Translations under genes and position numbers: made by a program
DNA from: Brevibacillus brevis
Lineage (GTDB): Bacteria > Bacillota > Bacilli > Brevibacillales > Brevibacillaceae
Direction: 5' to 3'
DNA: 64,000 nt
Assembly (NCBI RefSeq): GCF_900637055.1
Contig: NZ_LR134338.1
Coordinates: 3,854,001 to 3,918,000, forward strand
Notes under the pieces: model-generated
Seen by the model: only the letters and a program-made list of their open reading frames with translations
Databases searched by the model: none
Told to the model about the DNA's origin: nothing
Part shown: positions 16,141 to 25,019 of the stretch, one piece after another
Layout of the letters: every line of letters begins with the position of its first letter
Position numbering within the stretch: the first letter of the stretch is position 1

Positions 16141-17856
16141 ATGAGCTACAAACACCAAGTCGCTGAAAAGATTGCCGCTGCGCTCTCCTCGATGGGCGTA
16201 GACACACTGACAAAAGAAGCCGTATACGGCATGCTGGAAACACCACCAAACCCTGCAATGGGCGATGTGGCTTTCCCTTGCTTCCAATTGGCAAAAGCAT
16301 TGCGCAAAGCCCCACCGATGATCGCAGCTGAGCTGGCTGGACAGCTCTTTGGTGCACCCTTGCGCGAATCGCAGGCAGTTGGTCCGTACGTGAACCTGTT
16401 CCTGGATCAAGAAAATGTGGCAGAGCAAGTAATCGGAACCATCCTTACCCAAGGCAGCACATACGGAAGCAGCAGCATCGGTCAAGGACGCAAAGTACCA
16501 ATTGACCTCTCCTCCCCGAATATCGCGAAGCCATTTTCCATGGGTCATCTGCGCTCTACTGTAATCGGAAACGCGATTGCCAACATCATGGAAAAGCAAG
16601 GCTACGAGCCAGTGCGCATCAATCACTTGGGGGACTGGGGTACGCAGTTCGGTAAATTAATCGTTGCGTATCGCCTCTGGGGTGACGAAGCAAAGGTAAA
16701 AGCAGAACCGATCAAGGAGCTGCTCAGCCTCTACGTTCGCTTCCACGAAGAAGTCGAGAACGATCCTACTCTGGAAGACCAAGGCCGTGAATGGTTCAAA
16801 AAGCTCGAGGATGGCGACGAAGAAGCACAACACCTGTGGAAATGGTTCCGTGATGAATCCCTCAAGGAATTCATGAAGATCTACGACCTGATGAACGTAG
16901 CCTTCGACTCCACCCACGGTGAAGCATTCTACAACGACAAAATGGATCGCGTTGTTACGTTGCTCGAGGAAAAAGGTCTCTTGACTGAATCCGACGGTGC
17001 GATGGTCGTGAATCTCGATGAATACAACATGCCGCCATGCCTGATCAAAAAATCAGACGGCGCTACCCTGTACGCAACGCGTGATTTGGCTGCTGCCCTC
17101 TTCCGCCACGAATCATACGATTTTGCAAAAGCACTCTATGTCGTAGGAAACGAGCAACGCCTCCACTTCCAGCAGCTCTATAAAGTGTTGGAAAAAATGG
17201 GCTATGCGTGGTCCGCAGATATGCACCACATCCCATTCGGCATGATGCTCAAGGACGGCAAGAAAATGTCCACGCGTAAAGGGAAAGTTGTTCTCTTGGA
17301 AGAAGTGTTGGCACAAGCCATTTCTGATGTCCAAAAAGTCATCGAAGAGAAAAACCCTACGCTGTCCAATAAAGAAGAAGTGGCTCGTCAAGTCGGGGTA
17401 GGCGCAGTTATTTTCCATGACTTGAAAAACTACCGCCTCAATGATGTCAACTTCTCCTGGGAAGAGATGCTGACCTTCGAAGGGGAAACGGGACCATACG
17501 TGCAATACGCACACGCGCGTGCATGCTCGCTCTTGCGCAGAGGTGGCTACCAGCCAGCAACGACGGCGAACCTGGCTTCCGGTGCGCTCGACAGCAAAGA
17601 GGCTTGGGCAGTGATTACCCTCTTGAACGCGTTCCCAGAGGTAATCGAACGTGCTGCCGATAACTTCGATCCGTCGCAAATCGGCAAGTATGTAATCGAC
17701 TTGGCGCAAACGTTCAACAAGTTCTATGCGAATGTACGCATCCTGGCTGAGGAAGAAGATGTGAAAGCATCCCGTCTCCAGCTCGTAGCAGCAGTCGTTG
17801 CTGTGCTGAAGGAAGGTCTGCGTCTGCTCGGTCTGGCTGCTCCAGAAGAAATGTAA
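16141..17856 (+). CDS. argS: Arginyl-tRNA synthetase
   Basis: Class I synthetase charging tRNA-Arg. The 571-residue protein has an N-terminal Add-1 domain and the HIGH-region block NIAKPFSMGHLRSTVIGN. Next come NHLGDWGTQFG and a KMSKS-like loop reading MSTRKGKVV. The C-terminal anticodon-binding DALR domain includes YVQYAHARACSLLRR. Length is normal. The ATG has AAAGGGG upstream. It is preceded by an arginine-type T-box leader and followed by a strong terminator, so it is a single-gene unit. Confidence 0.97.
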   Translation: MSYKHQVAEKIAAALSSMGVDTLTKEAVYGMLETPPNPAMGDVAFPCFQLAKALRKAPPMIAAELAGQLFGAPLRESQAVGPYVNLFLDQENVAEQVIGTILTQGSTYGSSSIGQGRKVPIDLSSPNIAKPFSMGHLRSTVIGNAIANIMEKQGYEPVRINHLGDWGTQFGKLIVAYRLWGDEAKVKAEPIKELLSLYVRFHEEVENDPTLEDQGREWFKKLEDGDEEAQHLWKWFRDESLKEFMKIYDLMNVAFDSTHGEAFYNDKMDRVVTLLEEKGLLTESDGAMVVNLDEYNMPPCLIKKSDGATLYATRDLAAALFRHESYDFAKALYVVGNEQRLHFQQLYKVLEKMGYAWSADMHHIPFGMMLKDGKKMSTRKGKVVLLEEVLAQAISDVQKVIEEKNPTLSNKEEVARQVGVGAVIFHDLKNYRLNDVNFSWEEMLTFEGETGPYVQYAHARACSLLRRGGYQPATTANLASGALDSKEAWAVITLLNAFPEVIERAADNFDPSQIGKYVIDLAQTFNKFYANVRILAEEEDVKASRLQLVAAVVAVLKEGLRLLGLAAPEEM

Positions 17857-17868
17857 GAAAGAATACGA

Positions 17869-17910
17869 AAAGCCGGTTGCCTTCCTCGTTGGGGAAGCGC
17901 CGGCTTTTTT
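17869..17910 (+). terminator. Intrinsic terminator after argS
   Basis: AAGCCGG and CCGGCTT arms with an internally paired loop (CTTCC/GGAAG), followed by T6. Confidence 0.85.
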
Positions 17911-17980
17911 GATTGTCCCGTGTCATCATCAATCATCTGTGAGATAATGGAGCGATGGCAGATGAAAGAGGTGAGCAACG

Positions 17981-18352
17981 ATGGGAAGAAGTGTACATTT
18001 CGGCAAGACGGATTTTACCTTGCGTCTCACTGGCTTGCATACGTTCTTAGCCTTGAAGAGCACGATCACGTTACCGTATCAATCGATCAAGCATGTCGAG
18101 GTCGGTTCTTTTGTTCCGCCAAAATGGATGTTGCGCATGCCTGGGACGTCTCTTTCACCTTTGAACATATATGAAGGAAGCTTTCAGTATAAAAATGAAT
18201 GGTACTTCCTTTCTTTTACCCAGACTGATTCGTTGTTGATTCTAGAAGTAGAGGGTCATGTCAAATATCAGCATGTGATTGTACAGCTGGAAAACCCAAC
18301 AGAAGTAGCGGCCACATTGAGAAAATACGTACGTGAACAAAAGGCCCCCTAA
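17981..18352 (+). CDS. Hypothetical protein, possibly bacterial PH-domain-like (123 aa)
   Basis: Starts MGRSVHFGKTDFTLRLTG. It is a beta-strand-rich soluble protein with alternating hydrophobic residues (ITLPYQSIKHVEV, WYFLSFTQTDSLLILEVEG) and a C-terminal helix (PTEVAATLRKYVREQ). This layout resembles small PH-like domains, but no family is recognised with confidence. AGAGGTGAG precedes the ATG. It is closed by a hairpin shared with the convergent thiolase gene. Confidence 0.65.
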   Translation: MGRSVHFGKTDFTLRLTGLHTFLALKSTITLPYQSIKHVEVGSFVPPKWMLRMPGTSLSPLNIYEGSFQYKNEWYFLSFTQTDSLLILEVEGHVKYQHVIVQLENPTEVAATLRKYVREQKAP

Positions 18353-18376
18353 TAAGCGATCACGCTTTCATGGCAA

Positions 18377-18410
18377 GAAGCCCCGACCTATCAACGTTCG
18401 GGGCTTTTTC
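18377..18410. terminator. Bidirectional terminator between the PH-like gene and the thiolase operon
   Basis: AAGCCCCGA and TCGGGGCTT form a 9-bp stem with an 11-base loop and a T-run on the plus side. It also lies just past the thiolase stop on the minus strand. Confidence 0.8.
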
Positions 18411-18427
18411 ATTTGCACATGTGAAGT

Positions 18428-19609
18428 TTACATCGTCAAATTTTCATAAATCACTGACATTCCCATGCCACCTGCCATGCATAGCGTCACCATGCCATAC
18501 TTCTCGCGTCTGCGCATCATTTCGTTCATCAACGTCACAGTCAGTTTGGCACCAGTGGCTCCCACAGGGTGACCCAAGGCAATCGCGCCTCCATTGACAT
18601 TCACCTTGCTCGTATCCAACTCCAGGCATTTGATCACAGACAAAGCCTGGGCGGCAAATGCCTCGTTCAATTCGATGAGTCCAATGTCACCCTGCGTCAA
18701 TCCCGCTTTCTCCAGTGCTTTTTGCGTGGCGGGAACTGGTCCGATCCCCATCACGTCAGGTTCAACTCCTGCGCTGGCAAAAGCCTTAATTTTCACGAGC
18801 GGAGTCAAACCCGCTTCCTCCGCCTTTTCACGAGACATCATCAATACAGCGGCTGCGCCGTCATTCATCGGACACGCACTTCCAGCAGTGATGGTCCCTT
18901 CTTTTTGAAAAACACTTTTCAGCTTGGCGAGCTCCTCCAGCTTGATATCGTGGCGCACGGATTCATCCTGCGCAAAAACGCGGGTACCTTTACGATCCTT
19001 GATTTCAATCGGTACGATCTCACTCTCGAATGTGCCCGCTTTTATTGCTGCTGCTGCTCTTACGTGGCTCTCGTAGGCAAAACGATCCTGCTCCTCACGG
19101 GAAATACCGTACTGTACAGCCAGCCGTTCTGCGGTCATCCCCATATGCTCACCCGTCAGCGAGCAGATCAAGCCATCGGACAAGAGAGCGTCCTCCATGG
19201 ACAAATTGCCGAATTTGCTGCCCCAGCGGTTCTTCACGAGGTAGGGAACACTGCTCATGGACTCCACTCCCCCCGCAATCACCACGTCCTCTTGACCTGC
19301 TGCTATGGCTAGCGCACCGTTGCCAATCGCCTTCAATCCTGAACCACACGCTTTGATGACGATGTGACCATAGACATTGCGTGGAAATCCCGCCAGCTGC
19401 GAGCTGATACGTGCAGCATTGAGTCCTCCTCCATGTACGTACCCATTGCCAAAAATCACTTCATTGACTTGTTCCTTCGGCAGATCAACCTTATTCATCA
19501 AGCCTTCCAATACTTGCCGCCCCAGCTCTGTTGCCGGTACGTCACGCAGGCTTTTCCCAAATGCACCCACAGCACTGCGCACACCCGCGACAATGACCAC
19601 GTCTCTCAT
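18428..19609 (-). CDS. Acetyl-CoA C-acetyltransferase (thiolase)
   Basis: Cleaves or forms acetoacetyl-CoA. The 393-residue protein has the acyl-accepting Cys88 in KACGSGLKAIG, the catalytic His in GGAIALGHPVGATGAK, and the second Cys in LCMAGGMGMS near the C-terminus. The ATG at 19609 follows GGGAG at 7 bases; the longer frame from 19648 would overlap the ABC ATPase stop. It is the last gene of the minus-strand run that begins with the CoA-transferase pair. Together these would convert a 3-keto acid to its CoA ester and then to acetyl-CoA. Confidence 0.93.
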   Translation of the reverse strand: MRDVVIVAGVRSAVGAFGKSLRDVPATELGRQVLEGLMNKVDLPKEQVNEVIFGNGYVHGGGLNAARISSQLAGFPRNVYGHIVIKACGSGLKAIGNGALAIAAGQEDVVIAGGVESMSSVPYLVKNRWGSKFGNLSMEDALLSDGLICSLTGEHMGMTAERLAVQYGISREEQDRFAYESHVRAAAAIKAGTFESEIVPIEIKDRKGTRVFAQDESVRHDIKLEELAKLKSVFQKEGTITAGSACPMNDGAAAVLMMSREKAEEAGLTPLVKIKAFASAGVEPDVMGIGPVPATQKALEKAGLTQGDIGLIELNEAFAAQALSVIKCLELDTSKVNVNGGAIALGHPVGATGAKLTVTLMNEMMRRREKYGMVTLCMAGGMGMSVIYENLTM

Positions 19610-19637
19610 ACCCCAGCTCCCTTTCGTTTTTACGCCA

Positions 19638-20378
19638 TTACAGTACACGGTTTAAAAATTCTCTCGTGCGCTCTTCTTTCGGGTTGTTGAAAATTTCTTG
19701 GGGTCTTGCCATTTCGATGATCTTGCCTTGATTCATAAACGCTACCCAATCCGCCACTTCCTTGGCAAACCCCATTTCGTGCGTCACGATAATCATCGTC
19801 ATTCCTTCTTGCGCGAGCTGCTTCATTGTCTCCAGCACTTCCCCTACCAGCTCTGGGTCAAGCGCTGAGGTTGGCTCGTCGAAGAGCATGATCTCCGGTT
19901 TCATCGCCAATGAACGAGCAATTGCCACGCGTTGCTTTTGTCCACCGGAGAGGCTGGACGGGTAGGCGTCCGCTTTTTCAGAAAGACCTACCTTCTGCAG
20001 CAGCCGGAGCGCTTCCTGCTTCGTTTCTTCCTTGTCCGCTTTCTTCGCAATCAGCGGTGCCTCCATGATGTTTTCCAGTACCGTTTTATGCGGAAACAGA
20101 TTGAAGTGCTGGAACACCATGCCTACCTTTTGCCGTACTTTGGTCAAGTCATCCTTCTTCGGGTCGATGCTTTTTCCTTCGATATAGATCTCTCCGCCGT
20201 CCTTGATCTCCAGAAAATTAATGCATCGAATCAATGTGCTTTTCCCCGATCCACTGGCACCGATCAAGACGACGACCTCGCCCTTTCCGACTCGCAGGGT
20301 AACATCCTTGAGAACTTCCACTTTTCCGAAGCTTTTCTTCAAATTTTGCACACGTATCATTTCTCTTTGCTTATCCAT
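19638..20378 (-). CDS. Polar amino acid-type ABC transporter, ATP-binding protein
   Basis: 246-residue GlnQ/ArtM-like ATPase with Walker [10 protein letters not shown], signature [16 protein letters not shown], Walker [15 protein letters not shown] and the switch His in [10 protein letters not shown]. It energises import by the permease and binding protein encoded immediately upstream. The spacing to the permease gene is 17 bases. The substrate cannot be read from the ATPase. Confidence 0.95.
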   Translation of the reverse strand: MDKQREMIRVQNLKKSFGKVEVLKDVTLRVGKGEVVVLIGASGSGKSTLIRCINFLEIKDGGEIYIEGKSIDPKKDDLTKVRQKVGMVFQHFNLFPHKTVLENIMEAPLIAKKADKEETKQEALRLLQKVGLSEKADAYPSSLSGGQKQRVAIARSLAMKPEIMLFDEPTSALDPELVGEVLETMKQLAQEGMTMIIVTHEMGFAKEVADWVAFMNQGKIIEMARPQEIFNNPKEERTREFLNRVL

Positions 20379-20395
20379 CTTCTTTCCCCTCCGCT

Positions 20396-21061
20396 TTACG
20401 CCTCTCCTTTGGCCAGACGCTTCTCCATGATGTGGACCACATACGTAAACGCCATGACAATCACCAAGTAATAGAGCGCCACAATCAAAAAGTACGTCAT
20501 TTCATCAAATGTTTCCGCAGACAAGCGGCGAGCCAGTGAGAACAACTCATCCATGGCAATGAAAGCGGCCAGAGACGATTCCTTCAAAGACAAAATAAAC
20601 TGGTTGCCAAGCGGCGGGATCGATCGTTTCATCGCTTGCGGCAAAATAATCCGACGCATGGTCTGACGGGCGGACATGCCCAAAGACAGCCCTGCCTCCA
20701 TTTGTCCTTTATCAATCGACTGAATAGCGCCCCGGAAAATCTCTGCGATATAGGCTCCGCTGTGAATCGCCAGAGCGAGCGCTGCCGACCAAAATTGACC
20801 GAGGTCAATGATTTTGTAAAAGCCGAAATACAAGACGAAAATCTGCACGATCAGCGGCGTGCCGCGAATGATCATGATGTACGCATTGGCTACGAAACGT
20901 GCAATGGGAAGCTTGGATACCTTTAACAAGGCGACAAACAATCCGATAATTGATCCTACGATAACGGAAGCGACTGTCAGCTGAAACGTCAGCAGCAACG
21001 GCTTCCAAAAAAACGGCAATGTCCGGAAAAACTCTTCTGTCAGATGGGCAAAACTGGGCAC
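20396..21061 (-). CDS. Polar amino acid-type ABC transporter, permease
   Basis: 221-residue inner-membrane permease with an N-terminal [19 protein letters not shown] helix typical of the HEQRo/PAAT family. The EAA loop reads [20 protein letters not shown]. It probably works as a homodimer. The GTG at 21061 follows AGGGGTGG. It sits 49 bases after the binding-protein gene. Confidence 0.95.
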   Translation of the reverse strand: MPSFAHLTEEFFRTLPFFWKPLLLTFQLTVASVIVGSIIGLFVALLKVSKLPIARFVANAYIMIIRGTPLIVQIFVLYFGFYKIIDLGQFWSAALALAIHSGAYIAEIFRGAIQSIDKGQMEAGLSLGMSARQTMRRIILPQAMKRSIPPLGNQFILSLKESSLAAFIAMDELFSLARRLSAETFDEMTYFLIVALYYLVIVMAFTYVVHIMEKRLAKGEA

Positions 21062-21110
21062 TTGATGCCACCCCTCACTCGTATTGGAATTTATCTGTCA
21101 AACCAACTCA

Positions 21111-21929
21111 CTATTCAGCTTTGCTAATGTCGCGATTAAAGTACTTTTCGCTCAATTTGACGTAGGTTCCATCTTCCATCATTTGCTTGAGGACTTCGTT
21201 GATCTTGTTCAGCAATTCCGTATTTCCTTTGCGCACTGCGATTCCATGCTTGACTTCCGAGAGTGGCGACCCGCTTTTCTTGAGCTTCAAGCCTTGCGCA
21301 ATGGCAATCTCCCCTACGACGCTGTCTGTAATCACGACATCGTGTTTTCCCTGCTCCAAGGCACGCAGAGCCGTTACATCGCTGTCATACGTTTTGATGT
21401 TATCCGTATACTCCCTCGCCATCTTTTCGTGTGTAGTGCCGAGTGCGACTGCCACTTCCTTGCCTTTTAATCCTTCCAGCGTGCTAATAGTCCCATCCGG
21501 GCGAACGAAGAGTTGACCACCTGACAAGTAGTACGGGTCGGCGAAGTCAACCTGCTGCTTCCGCTCTTCTGTAATCGCATGGCTGGCAATCGCCGCATCG
21601 TAGCGGCCTTCCTTTACTCCTGCGATAATGCCGGAAAAAGGCGACGTGACTGGCTTTGGCTCAAGCCCCAAGCGCTTGGCGATCTCATTGCCGATCTCGA
21701 CATCAAATCCGGTCAATTGACCATCCTTGAAGTAGCTGAATGGCTGATATTCACCGGAAGCCGCGTATACAAATACGCCTGCCTCTTTTGTCATGGACGA
21801 TGCATTTCCAGCAGTAGCCCCACCCGCTTGACCTCCCGCACTGTTATTAGAAGCGCCTTGGCTACATCCGCTTACTAGTAGTGACAACGAGAATACGACT
21901 CCTGCGATTGTTTGGATTGTCTTCTTCAT
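21111..21929 (-). CDS. ABC transporter substrate-binding lipoprotein (PAAT family)
   Basis: 272-residue extracytoplasmic solute-binding protein. The N-terminus MKKTIQTIAGVVFSLSLLVS ends in a lipobox with Cys22 (VSGC). An Asn/Gly-rich linker and the SBP_bac_3 fold follow (GFDVEIGNEIAKRLG, DAAIASHAITEERKQQVDFA). The second of two ATGs is chosen because AGGGGG abuts the first and is 9 bases from the second. The gene is 44 bases downstream of the CoA-transferase B gene. This family binds amino acids such as cystine or glutamine but also some organic acids. Confidence 0.93.
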   Translation of the reverse strand: MKKTIQTIAGVVFSLSLLVSGCSQGASNNSAGGQAGGATAGNASSMTKEAGVFVYAASGEYQPFSYFKDGQLTGFDVEIGNEIAKRLGLEPKPVTSPFSGIIAGVKEGRYDAAIASHAITEERKQQVDFADPYYLSGGQLFVRPDGTISTLEGLKGKEVAVALGTTHEKMAREYTDNIKTYDSDVTALRALEQGKHDVVITDSVVGEIAIAQGLKLKKSGSPLSEVKHGIAVRKGNTELLNKINEVLKQMMEDGTYVKLSEKYFNRDISKAE

Positions 21930-21973
21930 CTGTTCCATCCCCCTGTTCTAAATGTTCGCGCTTACATTTTTCA

Positions 21974-22636
21974 TTACTCTACCATTTGTAAATTTTCTGA
22001 AATCATTAGAGGTGCCCCGGTATTCGTAATAACATTTTCCAAGGTGTATGGGTACATTACCTCTGTCAAAAGCAAGCCTCTTTGTGTGACCTCGATAACG
22101 GCCCTCTCGGTGATAATGAGATCGACGCAGCCCTTCGCCGTCAGTGGCAATGTGCACTCCCTGCGAATTTTTGGCTCACCTGCCTGATTGACATGGCTCA
22201 TGAGCACAATCACTTTCTTGGCGTAATAAGCCAGCTCCGCTCCTCCGCCAATTCCATGAACACGTGAGCCAGGAACAATCCAGTTTGCCAGATCTCCTCG
22301 GCGATTCACCTGCAAAGCCCCGATAAACGCTGCATCCAGCTTTCTTCTTCGGATCATGCCATACGCTATGCTGCTGTCGAAGTACGATGCCCCCGGTACA
22401 ACGGTAACAGGTGCTCCACCCGCATTGGAAATATGCTGGTCCTCTTCTCCCTTTAACGGCGTAGGTCCGACTCCCAAGATTCCATTCACCGAGTGAAACA
22501 TGACTTGCCATTCATGCGGGATAAAATCAGCGACGAGCTCAGGTATCCCAATCCCCAAGTTCACTGCCATTCCGGGAGCGACCTCTTTGGCTGCACGCCA
22601 CGCAACCATATTTCGCTGATCCATTTCCAACCCCAT
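21974..22636 (-). CDS. 3-oxoacid CoA-transferase, subunit B (catalytic Glu replaced by Val)
   Basis: 220-residue class I CoA-transferase beta subunit, by the blocks VNLGIGIPELVADFIP, SNAGGAPVTVVPGASYFD, DLANWIVPGSRVHGIGGG and PLTAKGCVDLIITE. The family active-site signature is [LF]-[HQ]-S-E-N-G, whose Glu forms the covalent CoA thioester. Here it reads FHSVNGILG, with GTG (22487-22489, codon 50) instead of a GAR codon. The protein is otherwise intact. The ATG overlaps the stop of the A subunit (TAATG) and has GGAGG upstream. Without the Glu it may be inactive, may act differently, or may reflect a base error. A subfamily with Val here cannot be excluded. Confidence 0.9.
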   Translation of the reverse strand: MGLEMDQRNMVAWRAAKEVAPGMAVNLGIGIPELVADFIPHEWQVMFHSVNGILGVGPTPLKGEEDQHISNAGGAPVTVVPGASYFDSSIAYGMIRRRKLDAAFIGALQVNRRGDLANWIVPGSRVHGIGGGAELAYYAKKVIVLMSHVNQAGEPKIRRECTLPLTAKGCVDLIITERAVIEVTQRGLLLTEVMYPYTLENVITNTGAPLMISENLQMVE

Positions 22637-23301
22637 TAGCTGTTTCCTCCGCCACGAACCACGATATAATCCACAAAAATGCCAGGCGTCACGATTTTAT
22701 CCGGGTCCAGCTCTCCTGCGGGAACGATCTCCTCCACCTCAGCGATCGTGATATCTGCGGCCATCGCTACGAGCGGATTCAGATTTCTTGCCGCCTTGTC
22801 ATAAATGAGATTCCCGTAGGTGTCCGCCTGTTTCGCATAGACGATCCCTACCTCCGCTGTAAGGGCGGCTTCAATCTGACAAGTTCTTCCGGCAAAGGCA
22901 AACGGCTCTGCTCCTTCCATTCGCTCTCCTCCCACATGCGCGTCCACAACGATTCCTGGAATACCAACACCTCCTGCCCGAATCTTTTCTGCGAAAATTC
23001 CTTGTGGACAGAATGTCACTTCCAGCTTTCCGTCCATCATCTGTTGACCTGCCTCGGGATTGGAGCCAATATGTGTGGTAATCAGCTGCCTCACCCGTCC
23101 ATGACTGATCAGCTTTCCGATTCCGATTTCCGGATACCCCGCATCAATTCCGATGAGTGTCAAGCTTTGCACGCCTTTGTGCAAGATCGCATCAATCAAG
23201 TGTGCCGGGGAGCCAATCGTGCCGAATCCGCCATACATCAGCCGGGTGCCATCCAGAACATGCTCCACTGCTTGTTCGTGCGTCACCAGTTTTGATAACA
23301 T
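22636..23301 (-). CDS. 3-oxoacid CoA-transferase, subunit A
   Basis: 221-residue alpha subunit that binds the CoA moiety. It opens with MLSKLVTHEQAVEHVLDG and shows the glycine-rich GGFGTIGSPAHL (usual GGFGLCGIP). It continues with GIDAGYPEIGIGKLI and the C-terminal VTPGIFVDYIV. The second of two ATGs (23301) suits the AAGGA spacing better than 23310. It is the first gene of the operon, about 48 bases from the predicted sigma-54 start site, and overlaps subunit B by one base. The sequence looks closer to the YodS/YodR-type pair than to ScoA/ScoB, though this is an impression. Confidence 0.9.
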   Translation of the reverse strand: MLSKLVTHEQAVEHVLDGTRLMYGGFGTIGSPAHLIDAILHKGVQSLTLIGIDAGYPEIGIGKLISHGRVRQLITTHIGSNPEAGQQMMDGKLEVTFCPQGIFAEKIRAGGVGIPGIVVDAHVGGERMEGAEPFAFAGRTCQIEAALTAEVGIVYAKQADTYGNLIYDKAARNLNPLVAMAADITIAEVEEIVPAGELDPDKIVTPGIFVDYIVVRGGGNS

Positions 23302-23359
23302 CGCATGCATTTCCTTATCTCTTATTCTTGGGTAAATCGCTTACGTCCAACTATGTAAT

Positions 23360-23376
23360 AGCAACTCTTGTGCCAA
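23360..23376 (-). promoter_or_regulatory. Sigma-54 (-24/-12) promoter of the CoA-transferase operon
   Basis: The minus strand reads TTGGCACAAGAGTTGCT, matching TGGCAC-N5-TTGC exactly, with GG and GC separated by the required 10 bases. The predicted start near 23349 leaves a 5' leader of about 48 bases before subunit A. Confidence 0.92.
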
Positions 23377-23427
23377 GCCTCAAAACGGCAAGAATACGCA
23401 ATCAAGCGAAAAGCAATTCCTTATTGC

Positions 23428-23445
23428 TGAGTCGAAGTAGACTCA
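23428..23445. promoter_or_regulatory. Palindromic activator site 1 (UAS)
   Basis: TGAGTC-GAAGTA-GACTCA, a perfect 6-bp dyad with a 6-base spacer. Its centre is about 87 bases upstream of the predicted sigma-54 start, a typical enhancer distance. Confidence 0.8.
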
Positions 23446-23484
23446 CATTTGAATCGAAAAGTAGGAAAAGTCTAACTTTTTGCT

Positions 23485-23502
23485 TGAGTCTATTTCGACT
23501 CA
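23485..23502. promoter_or_regulatory. Palindromic activator site 2 (UAS)
   Basis: TGAGTC-TATTTC-GACTCA, with identical arms to site 1 and one more matching T/A pair outside. The centre is 57 bp from that of site 1. It also lies about 80 bases before the activator gene, so the activator may control itself. Related half-site sequence (TGAATCGAAA and TTTCGATTCA) flanks this site. Confidence 0.8.
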
Positions 23503-23582
23503 ACTATTTTTAATTTCGATTCACTATACAACGATCAATTTGATCTTGTACAATCAGTTGAAAAACCGGGGAGCTACTCAAC

Positions 23583-25004
23583 ATGGAAAAAGCTGCGGAG
23601 ATACTAGCACTGTCTTCTGTTGATCGTTTTATTGACATCCTGAACACACTTGCAGATGGCATATTCATTGCTGATGCGCAGGGAACTACTTTATGGTTAA
23701 ACAATGCCAGTGAAAACCTGTGTGGTCTACCAAAAGCCGAACTCATCGGACAAAACGTATCCGACCTCGAAGAAATGGGGATTTTCAGTCCTTCTGTCAC
23801 CCGCTTGGTTTTGGAAACAGGAAAACCGACCACAACCATTCAGCTCGTCAATAAGAAGGGGAAATTTCTGGTGACCGGACATATCATCCCGGATGAGGAT
23901 GGGAGACCAGAGCTGATCGTTTCCCACTCACGAGATATCACGGAGGCAGCCCGTGCCAGTTCGCAACTGGAAGAGACTGTCGCTTTGCTAAAGCGGTACA
24001 GCGAAGAAATCCAGCTCATGAAGTGGGAAGCGAGCCAGAGCTCCTCCCAAACCTTGATTGGCAACAGCCGTTCCTATCTCGCCCTGCTGGAGTTAATGAA
24101 AAAAGCAGCCCCTGTCGACACGACCGTGTTTATTACAGGTGAAACAGGCGTAGGAAAAAGCTATCTTGCGGAGCAAATCCACCAGTTGAGCGAACGAAGC
24201 AGCGGGCCGTTCGTCCACGTCAACTGTAGCGCCATTCCCGAAACCTTGATCGAGTCAGAGCTGTTCGGCTACCACAAAGGGGCATTTACGGGGGCGAGTC
24301 ACTCGGGGAAAATCGGATTAGTGAAGATGGCGGACAAAGGGACGCTTTTCTTGGATGAAATCAGCGAGCTTCCCTATCACTTGCAATCGAAATTATTGCT
24401 GCTCCTGCAAAACAAAACGTTTATGCCGATCGGCGGCACGAAAACATATACAGCTGACATCCGCATCATAACGGCAACCAATGCCAACCTCCAGGAACTC
24501 GTACGGTTGGGCAAATTCAGACACGACCTGTACTATCGCCTTAATATTTTGCCAATCAATGTTCCGCCATTACGGGAGAGAAAGGACGATATTTTCCCGT
24601 TACTGCACCACAATCTACAACGATTCAATAGCAAGCATAACCAGAAACGACGTTTTTCCCCGGAAGCGCTGGATGTTTTGCATCAATACGAGTGGCCTGG
24701 GAATGTGCGGGAGTTGGAAAATTTGGTAGAGAGGATTGTCATCACGTCGAAGCTGGATGAAATCCAAGTCAGTGATTTGCCAGAAGAGCTGCGGAGTATT
24801 CGTGAGCTGGAGGACGGTATTCTCTCACTTGGTTCTCTTTCTCTTACAGAGCGGATGGAGAAAATCGAGATGGAATTTATTTTGCAAGCATTGCGCACGC
24901 ATAAAACGACTCGCAAAACAGCAGCGTCCCTCGGCATAACCCAGTCCCTGCTTATGCGGCGGATTAAAAAGTATGGGATTCAGCTGGAATCTGAGGACGA
25001 GTGA
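23583..25004 (+). CDS. Sigma-54-dependent transcriptional activator with PAS sensor
   Basis: 473-residue bacterial enhancer-binding protein. It has an N-terminal PAS domain (about 13-125), an AAA+ domain and a C-terminal Fis-type HTH (TTRKTAASLGITQSLLMRRI). The AAA+ domain shows Walker A GETGVGKS (186-193), the sigma-54 contact loop GAFTGA (233-238) and Walker B TLFLDEI (254-260). There is no receiver domain, so it probably senses a ligand directly. The ATG follows GGGGAG. It is divergent from the CoA-transferase operon, which has a -24/-12 promoter and two palindromes in between, making that operon the obvious target. Confidence 0.94.
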   Translation: MEKAAEILALSSVDRFIDILNTLADGIFIADAQGTTLWLNNASENLCGLPKAELIGQNVSDLEEMGIFSPSVTRLVLETGKPTTTIQLVNKKGKFLVTGHIIPDEDGRPELIVSHSRDITEAARASSQLEETVALLKRYSEEIQLMKWEASQSSSQTLIGNSRSYLALLELMKKAAPVDTTVFITGETGVGKSYLAEQIHQLSERSSGPFVHVNCSAIPETLIESELFGYHKGAFTGASHSGKIGLVKMADKGTLFLDEISELPYHLQSKLLLLLQNKTFMPIGGTKTYTADIRIITATNANLQELVRLGKFRHDLYYRLNILPINVPPLRERKDDIFPLLHHNLQRFNSKHNQKRRFSPEALDVLHQYEWPGNVRELENLVERIVITSKLDEIQVSDLPEELRSIRELEDGILSLGSLSLTERMEKIEMEFILQALRTHKTTRKTAASLGITQSLLMRRIKKYGIQLESEDE

Positions 25005-25019
25005 GTCAGCATAGTGGAG

